A program made the translations under genes and the position numbers. Shown here in pieces: positions 54,899 through 63,374 of a stretch of 64,000 nt of DNA. Under the pieces are notes generated by a model. That model did not search any database. It was not told the origin of the DNA and saw nothing but the letters and a program-made list of their open reading frames with translations. Within the stretch, counting starts at the first letter, position 1. Each line of letters starts with the position of its first letter. The stretch is from Streptomyces sp. CB01201 (lineage in GTDB: Bacteria; Actinomycetota; Actinomycetes; Streptomycetales; Streptomycetaceae), in assembly GCF_002803085.1 (NCBI RefSeq), contig NZ_NNBJ01000011.1, forward strand, positions 337,161-401,160, read 5' to 3'.

Positions 54899-54932
54899 AG
54901 GCCCCCCGCGCCCTTTCGGGTTCGGGGGGCCT
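54899..54932. terminator. Bidirectional terminator between relA and the DUF349 gene
   Basis: A perfect 10-bp stem (AGGCCCCCCG / CGGGGGGCCT) with a 14-nt loop lies 21 bp from the DUF349 stop. Confidence 0.75.
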
Positions 54933-54952
54933 TCGGCAGGGGCGGGGGCGGG

Positions 54953-56182
54953 TCAGCCGCCGAACTCCTCCAGGCCCTTCAGCGCCTGGTCGAGCAGGGC
55001 CTGACGGCCCTCCAGCTCACGGGCCAGCTTGTCCGCCTTCGCGTCGTTGCCGGACGCGCGGGCGGCGTCGATCTGCCGGTGCAGCTTGTCGACGGCGTCC
55101 TGGAGCTGACCGGTGAGACCCGCGGCACGCGCCCGCGCCTCCGGGTTCGTACGACGCCACTCGGCCTCCTCGGCCTCCTGGATCGCCCGCTCCACGGCGT
55201 GCATCCGGCCCTCGACCTTGGGACGCGCGTCCCGCGGCACGTGGCCGATGGCCTCCCAGCGCTCGTTGACCGAGCGGAACGCGGCGCGAGCCGCCTTCAG
55301 GTCCCTCACCGGGAGGATCCTCTCGGCCTCGACGGCGAGTTCCTCCTTGAGCTTCAGGTTCTCGATCTGCTCGGCGTCGCGCTCCGCGAACACCCCGCTG
55401 CGGGCGGCGAAGAAGACGTCCTGGGCGCCGCGGAAGCGGTTCCACAGCTCGTCCTCGGCCTCGCGCTGGGCACGGCCGGCGGCCTTCCAGTCGGCCATCA
55501 GGTCGCGGTAGCGCGCGGCCGTCGTGCCCCAGTCCGTGGAGCCCGAGAGCGCCTCGGCCTCGACGACCAGCTTCTCCTTGACCTTGCGGGCGTCCTCGCG
55601 CTGCGCGTCGAGCGACGCGAAGTGCGCCTTGCGCCGCTTGGAGAACGCCGAGCGGGCGTGCGAGAAGCGGTGCCACAGCTCGTCGTCGGACTTGCGGTCC
55701 AGACGCGGCAGACCCTTCCAGGTGTCCACCAGGGCCCGCAGCCGCTCGCCCGCCGAGCGCCACTGCTCGCTCTGCGCCAGCTCCTCCGCCTCGGCGACCA
55801 GCGCCTCCTTGGCGTGCTTGGCCTCGTCGGTCTGCTTGGCCTTCTGGACCTTGCGCTCCTCGCGACGCGACTCGACGGTCTTGACGAGCTTGTCGAGGCG
55901 CCCCCGCAACGCGTCGAGGTCACCGACGGCGTGATGCTCGTCCACCTGCGAGCGCAGGTGGTCGATCGCGGTCTGCGCGTCCTTCGCCGACAGGTCGGTG
56001 GTCTTCACCCGCCGTTCGAGGAGGCCGATCTCGACAACCAGGCCCTCGTACTTGCGCTCGAAGTAGGCCAGGGCCTCCGCGGGAGAGCCCGCCTGCCACG
56101 ATCCGACGACCACTTCGCCCTCGGCTGTACGCACATACACGGTGCCCGTCTCGTCGACACGGCCCCACGGGTCGCTGCTCAC
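54953..56182 (-). CDS. DUF349-repeat coiled-coil protein
   Basis: This protein of about 409 residues is almost entirely helical, with three DUF349 repeats marked by W-x-x-A/T-G-x-x-x-R and DELWHRFSHARSAF, DELWNRFRGAQDVFF and similar segments at about 75-residue spacing. An N-terminal beta segment reads VRTAEGEVVVGSW. Function is unknown; a ribosome or nucleic-acid association has been proposed for related proteins. GGAGGAGG six bases upstream fixes the GTG start. It converges on relA. Confidence 0.85.
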   Translation of the reverse strand: MSSDPWGRVDETGTVYVRTAEGEVVVGSWQAGSPAEALAYFERKYEGLVVEIGLLERRVKTTDLSAKDAQTAIDHLRSQVDEHHAVGDLDALRGRLDKLVKTVESRREERKVQKAKQTDEAKHAKEALVAEAEELAQSEQWRSAGERLRALVDTWKGLPRLDRKSDDELWHRFSHARSAFSKRRKAHFASLDAQREDARKVKEKLVVEAEALSGSTDWGTTAARYRDLMADWKAAGRAQREAEDELWNRFRGAQDVFFAARSGVFAERDAEQIENLKLKEELAVEAERILPVRDLKAARAAFRSVNERWEAIGHVPRDARPKVEGRMHAVERAIQEAEEAEWRRTNPEARARAAGLTGQLQDAVDKLHRQIDAARASGNDAKADKLARELEGRQALLDQALKGLEEFGG

Positions 56183-56386
56183 AGCGCCTCCTCCACATGA
56201 TGCCTGCGCGGGGGGTTCGTCCCCCGGGGCATCGTCCACAGTTTCCCGGCGGGCCTCGCCCGCCCTCCACAGCGCGGCACGAGCCCGCGCTGCACAACGC
56301 CAATCTAGGCGACCGGCCGCCCGGCTGTCCGCACTCAGCGCGGCCGAATTCAGCGGTTCACGCTCGGTGCCGGGCGGCCGGCGGCG

Positions 56387-57166
56387 TCACTCCTTGGTGA
56401 CGGCGGCCTTCTCGATGGTGACGGCCTTCTTGGGCGCCCCGTCGCCCGCGCCGCCCTCCACGCCTTCCTTGGCGACGTCCTGGACGGCCTTCAGACCGGC
56501 CGCGTCCATCGTGCCGAACGGCGTGTAGGTGGGCGGCAGCTTGCTGTCCTTGTAGACCAGGAAGAACTGGCTGCCGCCGGTGTGCGCCTGGCCGGTATTG
56601 GCCATCGCGACCGTGCCCGCCGGGTAGGTCACCGTGCCGTCCGCGCCCGCCTTGCCGAGACCGCTCAGGTTCTCGTCCGGGATCGTGTAGCCGGGGCCGC
56701 CGGAACCGGTGCCCTGCGGGTCGCCGCACTGGAGCACGTAGATGCCCTGCGTGGTGAGGCGGTGGCACTTGGTGTTGTTGAAGTACCCCTTGTCGGCGAG
56801 GTACTTGAAGGAGTTTACGGTGTGCGGGGTCTTCGCCGCGTCCATCGCGATCTTGATGTCGCCGGTGTTCGTCTTCAGGGCCATGTCGTACTTGGCCTTG
56901 GCGTCCACGGCCATCTTCGGCTCCGGCGTCGAACTGGCCGACGGCGAGGGGCTGTTGGAGGGCGCCGCGCTGTCCGACTTCTTGCCGTCGCTGGAGAACG
57001 CGCCCGTCGCGAAGGCGGCGCCGCCCGCCGCCACGACCACCGCGAGGGCGGCCGCGATGACCGTGTTGCGGCGCCTGGCCTTGCGCCGGGCCGTCTCCCG
57101 GCGCTGCTGCTGCCGCTCGAACTTCTCGCGCGCGAGCTGGCGCCGACGCTGTTCGCTGCTGACCAC
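56387..57166 (-). CDS. Membrane-anchored cyclophilin-type peptidyl-prolyl isomerase
   Basis: The 259-residue product has a basic cytoplasmic N-terminus (about 33 residues, many Arg/Gln), one membrane helix (TVIAAALAVVVAAGGAAFATGAF), a Ser/Pro linker and a cyclophilin domain from about residue 88. VNSFKYLADKGYFNNTKCHRL, MANTGQAHTGGSQFFLVY and YTPFG form the isomerase active site, although the catalytic Arg region is partly changed. It should assist folding of secreted proteins outside the membrane. It is divergent from the MBL hydrolase gene. Confidence 0.88.
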   Translation of the reverse strand: MVSSEQRRRQLAREKFERQQQRRETARRKARRRNTVIAAALAVVVAAGGAAFATGAFSSDGKKSDSAAPSNSPSPSASSTPEPKMAVDAKAKYDMALKTNTGDIKIAMDAAKTPHTVNSFKYLADKGYFNNTKCHRLTTQGIYVLQCGDPQGTGSGGPGYTIPDENLSGLGKAGADGTVTYPAGTVAMANTGQAHTGGSQFFLVYKDSKLPPTYTPFGTMDAAGLKAVQDVAKEGVEGGAGDGAPKKAVTIEKAAVTKE

Positions 57167-57318
57167 CGGTCGTCTCCTTGTGCGGTCTCGTGGGGTGCGG
57201 GTACGTGCGTACGAGCTGACTGTGACCCGTACCGTATATGGGTTCGCTGTGACCCGAGCGGCGCCGGTAGGCTCTGAACAGCCGTAATCACCCGCCGCGC
57301 AAGAAATCGAGGACGATC

Positions 57319-58029
57319 GTGCTGATTGCCGGGTTCCCCGCCGGGGCCTGGGGGACCAACTGCTACCTGGTCGCCCCCGCCGCAGGCGAGGAATGCGTGA
57401 TCATCGACCCCGGCCACCAGGCCACCCAGGGCGTCGAGGAAACGCTGAAGAAGCATCGGCTCAAGCCCGTCGCCGTCGTCCTCACCCACGGCCACATCGA
57501 CCACTGCGCCTCGGTCGTCCCGGTCTGCGGAGCCCACGACGTACCCGCCTGGATCCACCCCGACGACCGCTACATGATGAGCGACCCGGAGAAGGCCCTC
57601 GGCCGTGCCTTCGGCGCCCAGCTCATGGGCGAGCTGACGGTGGGGGAGCCGGACGACGTCAAGGAGCTCACCGACGGCGCCAGGCTGGCGCTCGCCGGTA
57701 TGGAGCTCACCGTGTCGCACGCGCCCGGCCATACCAAGGGGTCGGTGACGTTCGGGCTGCCTGAGGCGGAGGACATTCCTCCGATCCTGTTCTCGGGCGA
57801 CCTGCTCTTCGCCGGCTCCGTCGGACGCACCGACCTGCCCGGCGGCAGCCACGTGGAGCTCCTCGAATCGCTGGGCCGTGTGTGCCTGCCGCTCGACGAC
57901 TCGACCGTGGTGCTGTCCGGCCACGGCTCCCAGACGACCATCGGCCAGGAGCGCGCCACCAACCCGTATCTGCGGCAGGTGGCCGCCGGCCAGGGAGAGG
58001 GCATCGCCTCTCCCCGACGAGGAATGTGA
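57319..58029 (+). CDS. Metallo-beta-lactamase-fold hydrolase (glyoxalase II-like)
   Basis: This 236-residue hydrolase has the zinc motif THGHIDHCASV, the downstream His in HAPGHTKGSV, the bridging Asp in LFSGDLLF and a final His in VLSGHGSQTTIG. The fold and metal ligands fit glyoxalase II or a small thioester hydrolase. It is 14 bp upstream of hisS and on the same strand, probably one transcript. Confidence 0.9.
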   Translation: MLIAGFPAGAWGTNCYLVAPAAGEECVIIDPGHQATQGVEETLKKHRLKPVAVVLTHGHIDHCASVVPVCGAHDVPAWIHPDDRYMMSDPEKALGRAFGAQLMGELTVGEPDDVKELTDGARLALAGMELTVSHAPGHTKGSVTFGLPEAEDIPPILFSGDLLFAGSVGRTDLPGGSHVELLESLGRVCLPLDDSTVVLSGHGSQTTIGQERATNPYLRQVAAGQGEGIASPRRGM

Positions 58030-58043
58030 CGAGAAGCCTTCCC

Positions 58044-59306
58044 ATGAGCACCTTCCAGGCCCCCAAGGGCACCTACGACCTGATCCCGCCGGACTCGGCG
58101 CGCTTCCTCGCGGTGCGCGAGGCCATCTCGGCGCCCCTGAAGCGGTCGGGCTACGGCTACATCGAGACCCCCGGCTTCGAGAACGTCGAGCTCTTCGCGC
58201 GCGGTGTCGGCGAATCCACCGACATCGTCACGAAGGAGATGTACGCCTTCGAGACCAAGGGCGGCGACCGGCTGGCACTGCGCCCCGAGGGCACCGCCTC
58301 CGTGCTGCGCGCGGCCCTTGAGGCCAATCTGCACAAGGCGGGCAACCTCCCCGTCAAGCTCTGGTACTCGGGCTCGTACTACCGCTACGAGCGCCCGCAG
58401 AAGGGCCGTTACCGCCACTTCTCGCAGGTCGGTGCCGAGGCGATCGGCGCCGAGGACCCGGCGCTCGACGCCGAGCTGATCGTCCTGGCCGACGACGCGT
58501 ACCGCTCGCTCGGCCTGCGCGAGTTCCGCATCCTGCTGAACTCGCTGGGCGACAAGGAGTGCCGCCCGGTCTACCGCGCCGCGCTCCAGGAGTTCCTGCG
58601 CGGGCTCGACCTCGACGAGGACACCCTGCGCCGGGCCGAGATCAACCCGCTGCGGGTGCTCGACGACAAGCGGGAAGCGGTGCAGAAGCAGCTCGCGGAC
58701 GCCCCGCTGCTGCGCGACTACCTGTGCGACGCGTGCAAGGCGTACCACGAGGAGGTGCGCGCGCTCCTGACCGCGCAGGGCGTGGCCTACGAGGACGACC
58801 CGCGCCTTGTGCGCGGCCTCGACTACTACACCCGCACGACGTTCGAGTTCGTCCACGACGGCCTCGGCTCGCAGTCCGCGGTCGGCGGCGGCGGCCGCTA
58901 CGACGGTCTCTCCGAGATGATCGGCGGCCCCGCGCTGCCGTCGGTGGGCTGGGCCCTCGGCGTCGACCGTACGGTCCTGGCCCTGGAGGCCGAGGGCGTC
59001 ACCCTCGAACTCCCCGCCGCCACCAGCGTGTTCGCGGTCCCGCTCGGCGAGGAGGCGCGACGCGTGCTCTTCGCCAAGGTGACGGAGCTGCGGCGGGCGG
59101 GCATCGCGGCGGACTTCTCCTTCGGCTCGAAGGGCCTCAAGGGCGCGATGAAGAACGCGAACCGCAGCGGGGCCCGGTTCACCCTGGTCGTGGGCGAGCG
59201 CGATCTCGCCGAGGGCGTGGCCCAGCTCAAGGACATGGAGTCGGGTGAGCAGGGCCCGGTGCGCCTCGACGACATCCTGACGACCCTTCAGGAGCGGCTG
59301 GCCTGA
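58044..59306 (+). CDS. hisS: Histidyl-tRNA synthetase
   Basis: This 420-residue class II synthetase has motif 1 around YIETPGFENVELF, motif 2 YSGSYYRYERPQKGRYRHFSQ, the histidine-specific loops LVRGLDYYTRTTFEF and GGGGRYDGL, motif 3 near VGWALGVDRTVL and an anticodon-binding domain at the end. The ATG start gives MSTFQAPKGTYDLIP. A terminator follows. Confidence 0.97.
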   Translation: MSTFQAPKGTYDLIPPDSARFLAVREAISAPLKRSGYGYIETPGFENVELFARGVGESTDIVTKEMYAFETKGGDRLALRPEGTASVLRAALEANLHKAGNLPVKLWYSGSYYRYERPQKGRYRHFSQVGAEAIGAEDPALDAELIVLADDAYRSLGLREFRILLNSLGDKECRPVYRAALQEFLRGLDLDEDTLRRAEINPLRVLDDKREAVQKQLADAPLLRDYLCDACKAYHEEVRALLTAQGVAYEDDPRLVRGLDYYTRTTFEFVHDGLGSQSAVGGGGRYDGLSEMIGGPALPSVGWALGVDRTVLALEAEGVTLELPAATSVFAVPLGEEARRVLFAKVTELRRAGIAADFSFGSKGLKGAMKNANRSGARFTLVVGERDLAEGVAQLKDMESGEQGPVRLDDILTTLQERLA

Positions 59307-59314
59307 CCGGCGGC

Positions 59315-59347
59315 TCGGGTACGGCCCCGGCATGGCGCCGTACCCGA
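59315..59347. terminator. Terminator after hisS
   Basis: An 11-bp stem (TCGGGTACGGC / GCCGTACCCGA) with an 11-nt loop starts nine bases after the stop. Confidence 0.8.
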
Positions 59348-59458
59348 CCGTCCCCGGCCGCACTTATCCCCATCGAACGGTGGACAGAGTGTCCCGTGCG
59401 GCAGAATGAGGCCCCGGCAGCACAGGCAACCACGATGACGGGATGACGGACCGGCGCT

Positions 59459-60097
59459 ATGACCACAACACTTGACGACGTCTCCTCCGACTCCGGCCAC
59501 TCCGAGGTCAGCGGCAAGGGGGCGATCGGCGGCAGCCGCGCCTTCGCCTGGCTGCTCGTGATCACGGGTGCGGCCGGCCTGGTGGCGGCCTGGGTCATCA
59601 CGCTCGACAAGTTCAAGCTCCTGGAGAACCCGAACTTCGTGCCGGGGTGCAGCCTCAACCCGGTCGTCTCCTGCGGCAACATCATGAAGAGCGAGCAGGC
59701 GGCCGCCTTCGGCTTCCCGAACCCGATGCTGGGCCTGGTCGCCTACGGCATGGTCATCTGCGTCGGCATGAGCATCCTCGCGGGTGCCCGCTTCCGCCGC
59801 TGGTACTGGCTCACCTTCAACGCCGGCACCCTGTTCGGCGTCGGATTCGTCACCTGGCTCCAGTTCGAGTCCCTGTACCGGATCAACTCGCTGTGCCTGT
59901 GGTGCTGCCTGGCCTGGGTCGCCACCATCTTCATGTTCTGGTACGTCACCTCGTTCAACCTCCGCAAGGGGCTGCTGCCGGCGCCGGGCTGGGCGAAGAA
60001 CTTCCTGGCCGAGTTCACCTGGGTCTTCCCGGTGCTGCACGTCGGCATCATCGGCATGCTGATCCTGACCCGCTGGTGGGACTTCTGGACCAGCTGA
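59459..60097 (+). CDS. Vitamin K epoxide reductase (VKOR)-like membrane oxidoreductase
   Basis: This 212-residue protein has four or five helices, the loop cysteines VPGCSLNPVVSCGN and the active-site CLWC in NSLCLWCCLAWV. VKOR homologues reoxidise DsbA-like proteins with quinone. It would drive disulfide formation for secreted proteins; its extracytoplasmic DsbA partner is not adjacent. Confidence 0.9.
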   Translation: MTTTLDDVSSDSGHSEVSGKGAIGGSRAFAWLLVITGAAGLVAAWVITLDKFKLLENPNFVPGCSLNPVVSCGNIMKSEQAAAFGFPNPMLGLVAYGMVICVGMSILAGARFRRWYWLTFNAGTLFGVGFVTWLQFESLYRINSLCLWCCLAWVATIFMFWYVTSFNLRKGLLPAPGWAKNFLAEFTWVFPVLHVGIIGMLILTRWWDFWTS

Positions 60098-60161
60098 CGG
60101 GCCCGGGGGCGTTTTCGCAGCTCGGACGGCGTTGTCAGTGCGGTGCCATAAGGTCGGTGGC

Positions 60162-61517
60162 GTGGAACCCGATCTTTTCACCGCAGCAGCGGAGGACCGC
60201 CAGGAGAAAGACCCGGCGGGCAGCCCTCTGGCCGTACGGATGCGCCCGCGCGTCCTCGACGAGGTGGTGGGCCAGCAGCACCTCCTGAAACAGGGCTCGC
60301 CGCTGCGCCGCCTCGTGGGGGAGGGGGCCGGCGGCCCGGCCGGTCCGTCCTCGGTGATCCTGTGGGGCCCGCCCGGTACGGGCAAGACGACGCTCGCGTA
60401 CGTGGTGTCCAAGGCCACGAACAAGCGGTTCGTGGAGCTCTCGGCCATCACCGCCGGGGTCAAGGAGGTCCGCGCGGTCATCGACGGCGCGCGCCGCGCC
60501 ATCGGCGGCTTCGGCAAGGAGACCGTCCTCTTCCTCGACGAGATCCACCGCTTCTCCAAAGCCCAGCAGGACTCACTGCTCCCCGCCGTCGAGAACCGCT
60601 GGGTCACCCTGATCGCGGCCACGACGGAGAACCCGTACTTCTCGGTGATCTCCCCGCTGCTCTCCCGCTCCCTCCTGCTCACGCTCGAACCGCTCACCGA
60701 CGACGACCTGCGGGCCCTGGTGCGGCGGGCGCTGAGCGAGGAGCGCGGCCTGGGCTCCGCGGTCACCCTGCCGTCGGACGCGGAGTCGCATCTGCTGCGC
60801 ATCGCGGGCGGCGACGCCCGCCGTGCGCTGACCGCCCTGGAGGCGGCGGCCGGTTCGGCACTCGCCAAGTCCGAGCAGGAGATCACGCTCCAGACGCTCG
60901 AAGAGACCGTCGACCGCGCGGCGGTGAAGTACGACAAGGGCGGCGACCAGCACTACGACGTGGCGAGCGCCCTGATCAAATCGATCCGCGGCTCGGACGT
61001 GGACGCGGCGCTGCACTATCTGGCCCGGATGATCGAAGCGGGCGAGGACCCCCGCTTCATCGCCCGGCGCCTGATCATCTCCGCCAGCGAGGACATCGGG
61101 CTGGCGGATCCCACCGCGCTGCCGACGGCGGTGGCGGCCGCCCAGGCCGTGGCCCTCATCGGCTTCCCCGAGGCGGCCCTGACACTGAGCCACGCCACGA
61201 TCGCGCTGGCGCTCGCCCCGAAGTCCAACTCCGCGACGACGGCGATCGCCGCCGCGCTGGCGGACGTGCGGGCCGGCCTCGCGGGCCCGGTCCCGGCCCA
61301 TCTGCGCGACGGCCACTACAAGGGCGCGGCCAAGCTGGGCCATGCCCAGGGCTATGTCTACCCGCACGACGTCCCCGGAGCGATCGCCTCCCAGCAGTAC
61401 GCGCCGGACGCGGTGGCCGACAAGCGCTACTACGAGCCGACGCGGTACGGCGCGGAGGCGCGGTACGCGGATGTGGTGGAGAAGGTCCGGGGGCGCCTCC
61501 GGCAGGGCGAGGACTGA
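60162..61517 (+). CDS. rarA: Replication-associated recombination protein RarA (MgsA)
   Basis: This 451-residue AAA+ ATPase has Walker A GPPGTGKTTLAYVV, Walker B VLFLDEIHRF, sensor 1 IAATTENPYFSVISPLLSRS and the C-terminal tetramerisation region. It acts at stalled replication forks with RecA and SSB. The GTG start has no Shine-Dalgarno; CATAAG about ten bases upstream would suit a leaderless transcript. Confidence 0.93.
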   Translation: MEPDLFTAAAEDRQEKDPAGSPLAVRMRPRVLDEVVGQQHLLKQGSPLRRLVGEGAGGPAGPSSVILWGPPGTGKTTLAYVVSKATNKRFVELSAITAGVKEVRAVIDGARRAIGGFGKETVLFLDEIHRFSKAQQDSLLPAVENRWVTLIAATTENPYFSVISPLLSRSLLLTLEPLTDDDLRALVRRALSEERGLGSAVTLPSDAESHLLRIAGGDARRALTALEAAAGSALAKSEQEITLQTLEETVDRAAVKYDKGGDQHYDVASALIKSIRGSDVDAALHYLARMIEAGEDPRFIARRLIISASEDIGLADPTALPTAVAAAQAVALIGFPEAALTLSHATIALALAPKSNSATTAIAAALADVRAGLAGPVPAHLRDGHYKGAAKLGHAQGYVYPHDVPGAIASQQYAPDAVADKRYYEPTRYGAEARYADVVEKVRGRLRQGED

Positions 61518-61741
61518 CGCCCTCGACTCCGGACGGGGCTGCCGTGTCCTGCCGGGGAATGACCCACCTTCGGTGGCGTGCGCCGGTTCGGCTGCGGGCC
61601 GGTGGTGTCCGGCCGCGCCCACGCGGCGGAGCCGCACATGTCACAGCCCCGCGCCTCTGACAGTGCCCATGTGGGCGCGTGCCGGGACGGGCGGGCGCCC
61701 CTCGGGGGGCGGGGCTCCCGGGCCGCGCCTACGCTCGGCGC

Positions 61742-62467
61742 ATGACCTCGCCCCGCTCCGCGGTCGTGCTCACCGCCGCGCTGCTGCTCGCGGCGGCGAC
61801 CGGATGCGCGGGCCGGGCCGCCGAGAGCACGGCGTACGCCGACGCTCAGGCGCGGGTGTCGGCCGTTCCCCTCACCAGCGCGGGCTTCCCGCCGGATCCC
61901 GCCACCGCCCGGGACCAGTTGGGGCGACTCGAAGTCGGCTGGGGCCAGCACTGGGAGACGTACCGCCGGGCCGAGTTCGGCGAGACCTGGTCCGACGACA
62001 CCGACGCCCCCGGCGGACGCAACGGCTGCGACACCCGCGACGACGTACTGCGGCGCGACCTGTCCGACCTGAAGCAGGGGGACCGCAATCCCTGTGTGGT
62101 GGTCTCCGGCACGCTGCACGCCCCGTACACCGGGAAGTCGCTGCCGTACTACTACCGCCGGGCCTCCCAGATCCAGACCGACCACGTCGTGGCACTCGGC
62201 GCGGCCTGGCGGGCGGGCGCCTGGGCCTGGAGCCCGCAGCGCCGCCTGGAGTACGCCAACGACCTGGACGTACTGCTCGCCACCGACAAGCAGACCAACT
62301 ACGACAAGAGCAGCCTGACCCCGGACAAGTGGAAGCCGCCGCGCCACGCGTACTGGTGCGAGTACGCGCGCCGCTGGGTCGGCATCAAGGCGAAGTACCG
62401 GCTGACGGTGACCCCGCCGGAGAAGGCGGCCCTCCAGGACATGCTGGCCGGCTGCGGCCGGCCGTAG
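61742..62467 (+). CDS. Secreted lipoprotein HNH-type nuclease (DUF1524/GmrSD-like)
   Basis: This 241-residue protein has a lipoprotein signal (LTAALLLAAATGC, lipidation at Cys22). Its catalytic domain carries QTDHVVALGAAWRAGAW and downstream LDVLLATDKQTNYDKSSLTPD and KWKPP, the His-Asn-Asn-type arrangement of DUF1524/HNH secreted endonucleases. It would act outside the cell on free DNA or RNA. Cys pairs (GCDTRD, PCVVV; WCEY, GCGRP) could form disulfides. It ends one base from the convergent DUF2470 gene. Confidence 0.85.
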   Translation: MTSPRSAVVLTAALLLAAATGCAGRAAESTAYADAQARVSAVPLTSAGFPPDPATARDQLGRLEVGWGQHWETYRRAEFGETWSDDTDAPGGRNGCDTRDDVLRRDLSDLKQGDRNPCVVVSGTLHAPYTGKSLPYYYRRASQIQTDHVVALGAAWRAGAWAWSPQRRLEYANDLDVLLATDKQTNYDKSSLTPDKWKPPRHAYWCEYARRWVGIKAKYRLTVTPPEKAALQDMLAGCGRP

Positions 62468-62468
62468 C

Positions 62469-63317
62469 TCAGCCCGCCGCGGCCTCGAAGAGCCGGTGCA
62501 TCGCACGGCGCAGGCCGGTGATGTCGGCCACCGGTTCGGGGAAGTCGAAGCGCGCGTCGAAGGTGTGACCGTCGGCGTGACCGAAACGCACCCGCAGCCC
62601 GAACCGGTCGAGTGCCAGTGGAGTGGCCCGTGCCACGCCTGCGCGCTCGACCAGCCCGCACAGCAGACCCAGCTGCTCGCCGTGGACGGCCGCGAGGTGC
62701 TGGAGGAGTTCGGGCTCGTGCCGTACCAGCGGATCGGGCGTCGCCCGGGCGAAGTCCTCCGGGTCCACCGCCTCGGCGCCCCACAGATCGTCGACGTAGG
62801 CCTCGCCCACTTCGAGCCGGAGCGTCATGCGCCCGGGCGCTGCCCGGCCGGGCACCAGGGTCAGCCAGCCGGAGACCCAGGCGCGGCCCCGGATACGGTG
62901 GGGGACGGAGACCGGGGCCACATCCGCGAGTTCCAGGACGGCCGGGACCTCGTCGGCCTGCGCGTGCGTGGCGGCCCGTACCGCCGGGGAATCGGCGGGG
63001 TAGGTCAGGAACAGATCGCCGTCCGGGTCGACGCCGCGTTCGTCGGCCACGAGCTGCTCCGGACGGGCGCTCACAAGGCCCGGTACGAGCAGCATCGCCG
63101 AGCAGGTACTATGTACGAGAGTTCGTGTGCGTTCGGCTGCTGACGGCAGCCGCGCGATTTCAAGTCCGCTGGGACGCGGCTGACCACGATCTGATCGGAC
63201 CTCCGTCACGTGCCCGGCTCCTGAGGAGTCGGGAGAGTCGGCCTCCCGCGAAAGCGGCGTTTGGCCGACCTTCTTCGTGCTGTCCGTGATGTGACTGGTG
63301 TTCCCCGGACGAGACAT
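62469..63317 (-). CDS. DUF2470-domain protein, likely haem/iron-utilisation related
   Basis: This 282-residue protein has an N-terminal stretch of about 50 residues with unusual composition, then a split-barrel-like region (STCSAMLLVPG, GDLFLTYPADSPAVRA, ELADVAPVSVPHRIRGRAW) and a C-terminal DUF2470 domain (HEPELLQHLAAVHGEQL; DRFGLRVRF; FDFPEPV). The same pairing occurs in HugZ-type haem-degrading proteins. AAGGAG six bases before the ATG fixes the start. An iron box lies immediately upstream, so derepression under iron limitation is expected. Confidence 0.75.
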   Translation of the reverse strand: MSRPGNTSHITDSTKKVGQTPLSREADSPDSSGAGHVTEVRSDRGQPRPSGLEIARLPSAAERTRTLVHSTCSAMLLVPGLVSARPEQLVADERGVDPDGDLFLTYPADSPAVRAATHAQADEVPAVLELADVAPVSVPHRIRGRAWVSGWLTLVPGRAAPGRMTLRLEVGEAYVDDLWGAEAVDPEDFARATPDPLVRHEPELLQHLAAVHGEQLGLLCGLVERAGVARATPLALDRFGLRVRFGHADGHTFDARFDFPEPVADITGLRRAMHRLFEAAAG

Positions 63318-63331
63318 GCGATCTCCTTGAG

Positions 63332-63350
63332 TAAGGTGAGCCTAACCTAA
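63332..63350. promoter_or_regulatory. Iron box (DmdR1/IdeR/DtxR-type operator)
   Basis: TAAGGTGAGCCTAACCTAA matches the DtxR-family consensus TTAGGTTAGGCTAACCTAA at 16 of 19 positions, with a perfect right half. It sits 15 bp upstream of the minus-strand DUF2470 start and 25 bp upstream of the plus-strand rpsD start. It can block the DUF2470 promoter and would lie in the rpsD leader. Confidence 0.8.
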
Positions 63351-63374
63351 CCCAACCATGGAGGTTTGGAGAAC

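Larger units (their letters stand above)
54575..54952. other. 378-bp gene-free interval between convergent genes
   Basis: It contains a solo arm of the dispersed palindromic element (54783-54803) preceded by CTGCGGACCGCGC, the interior sequence of the full element, and a terminator at 54899-54932. No coding frame is credible. Confidence 0.7.
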
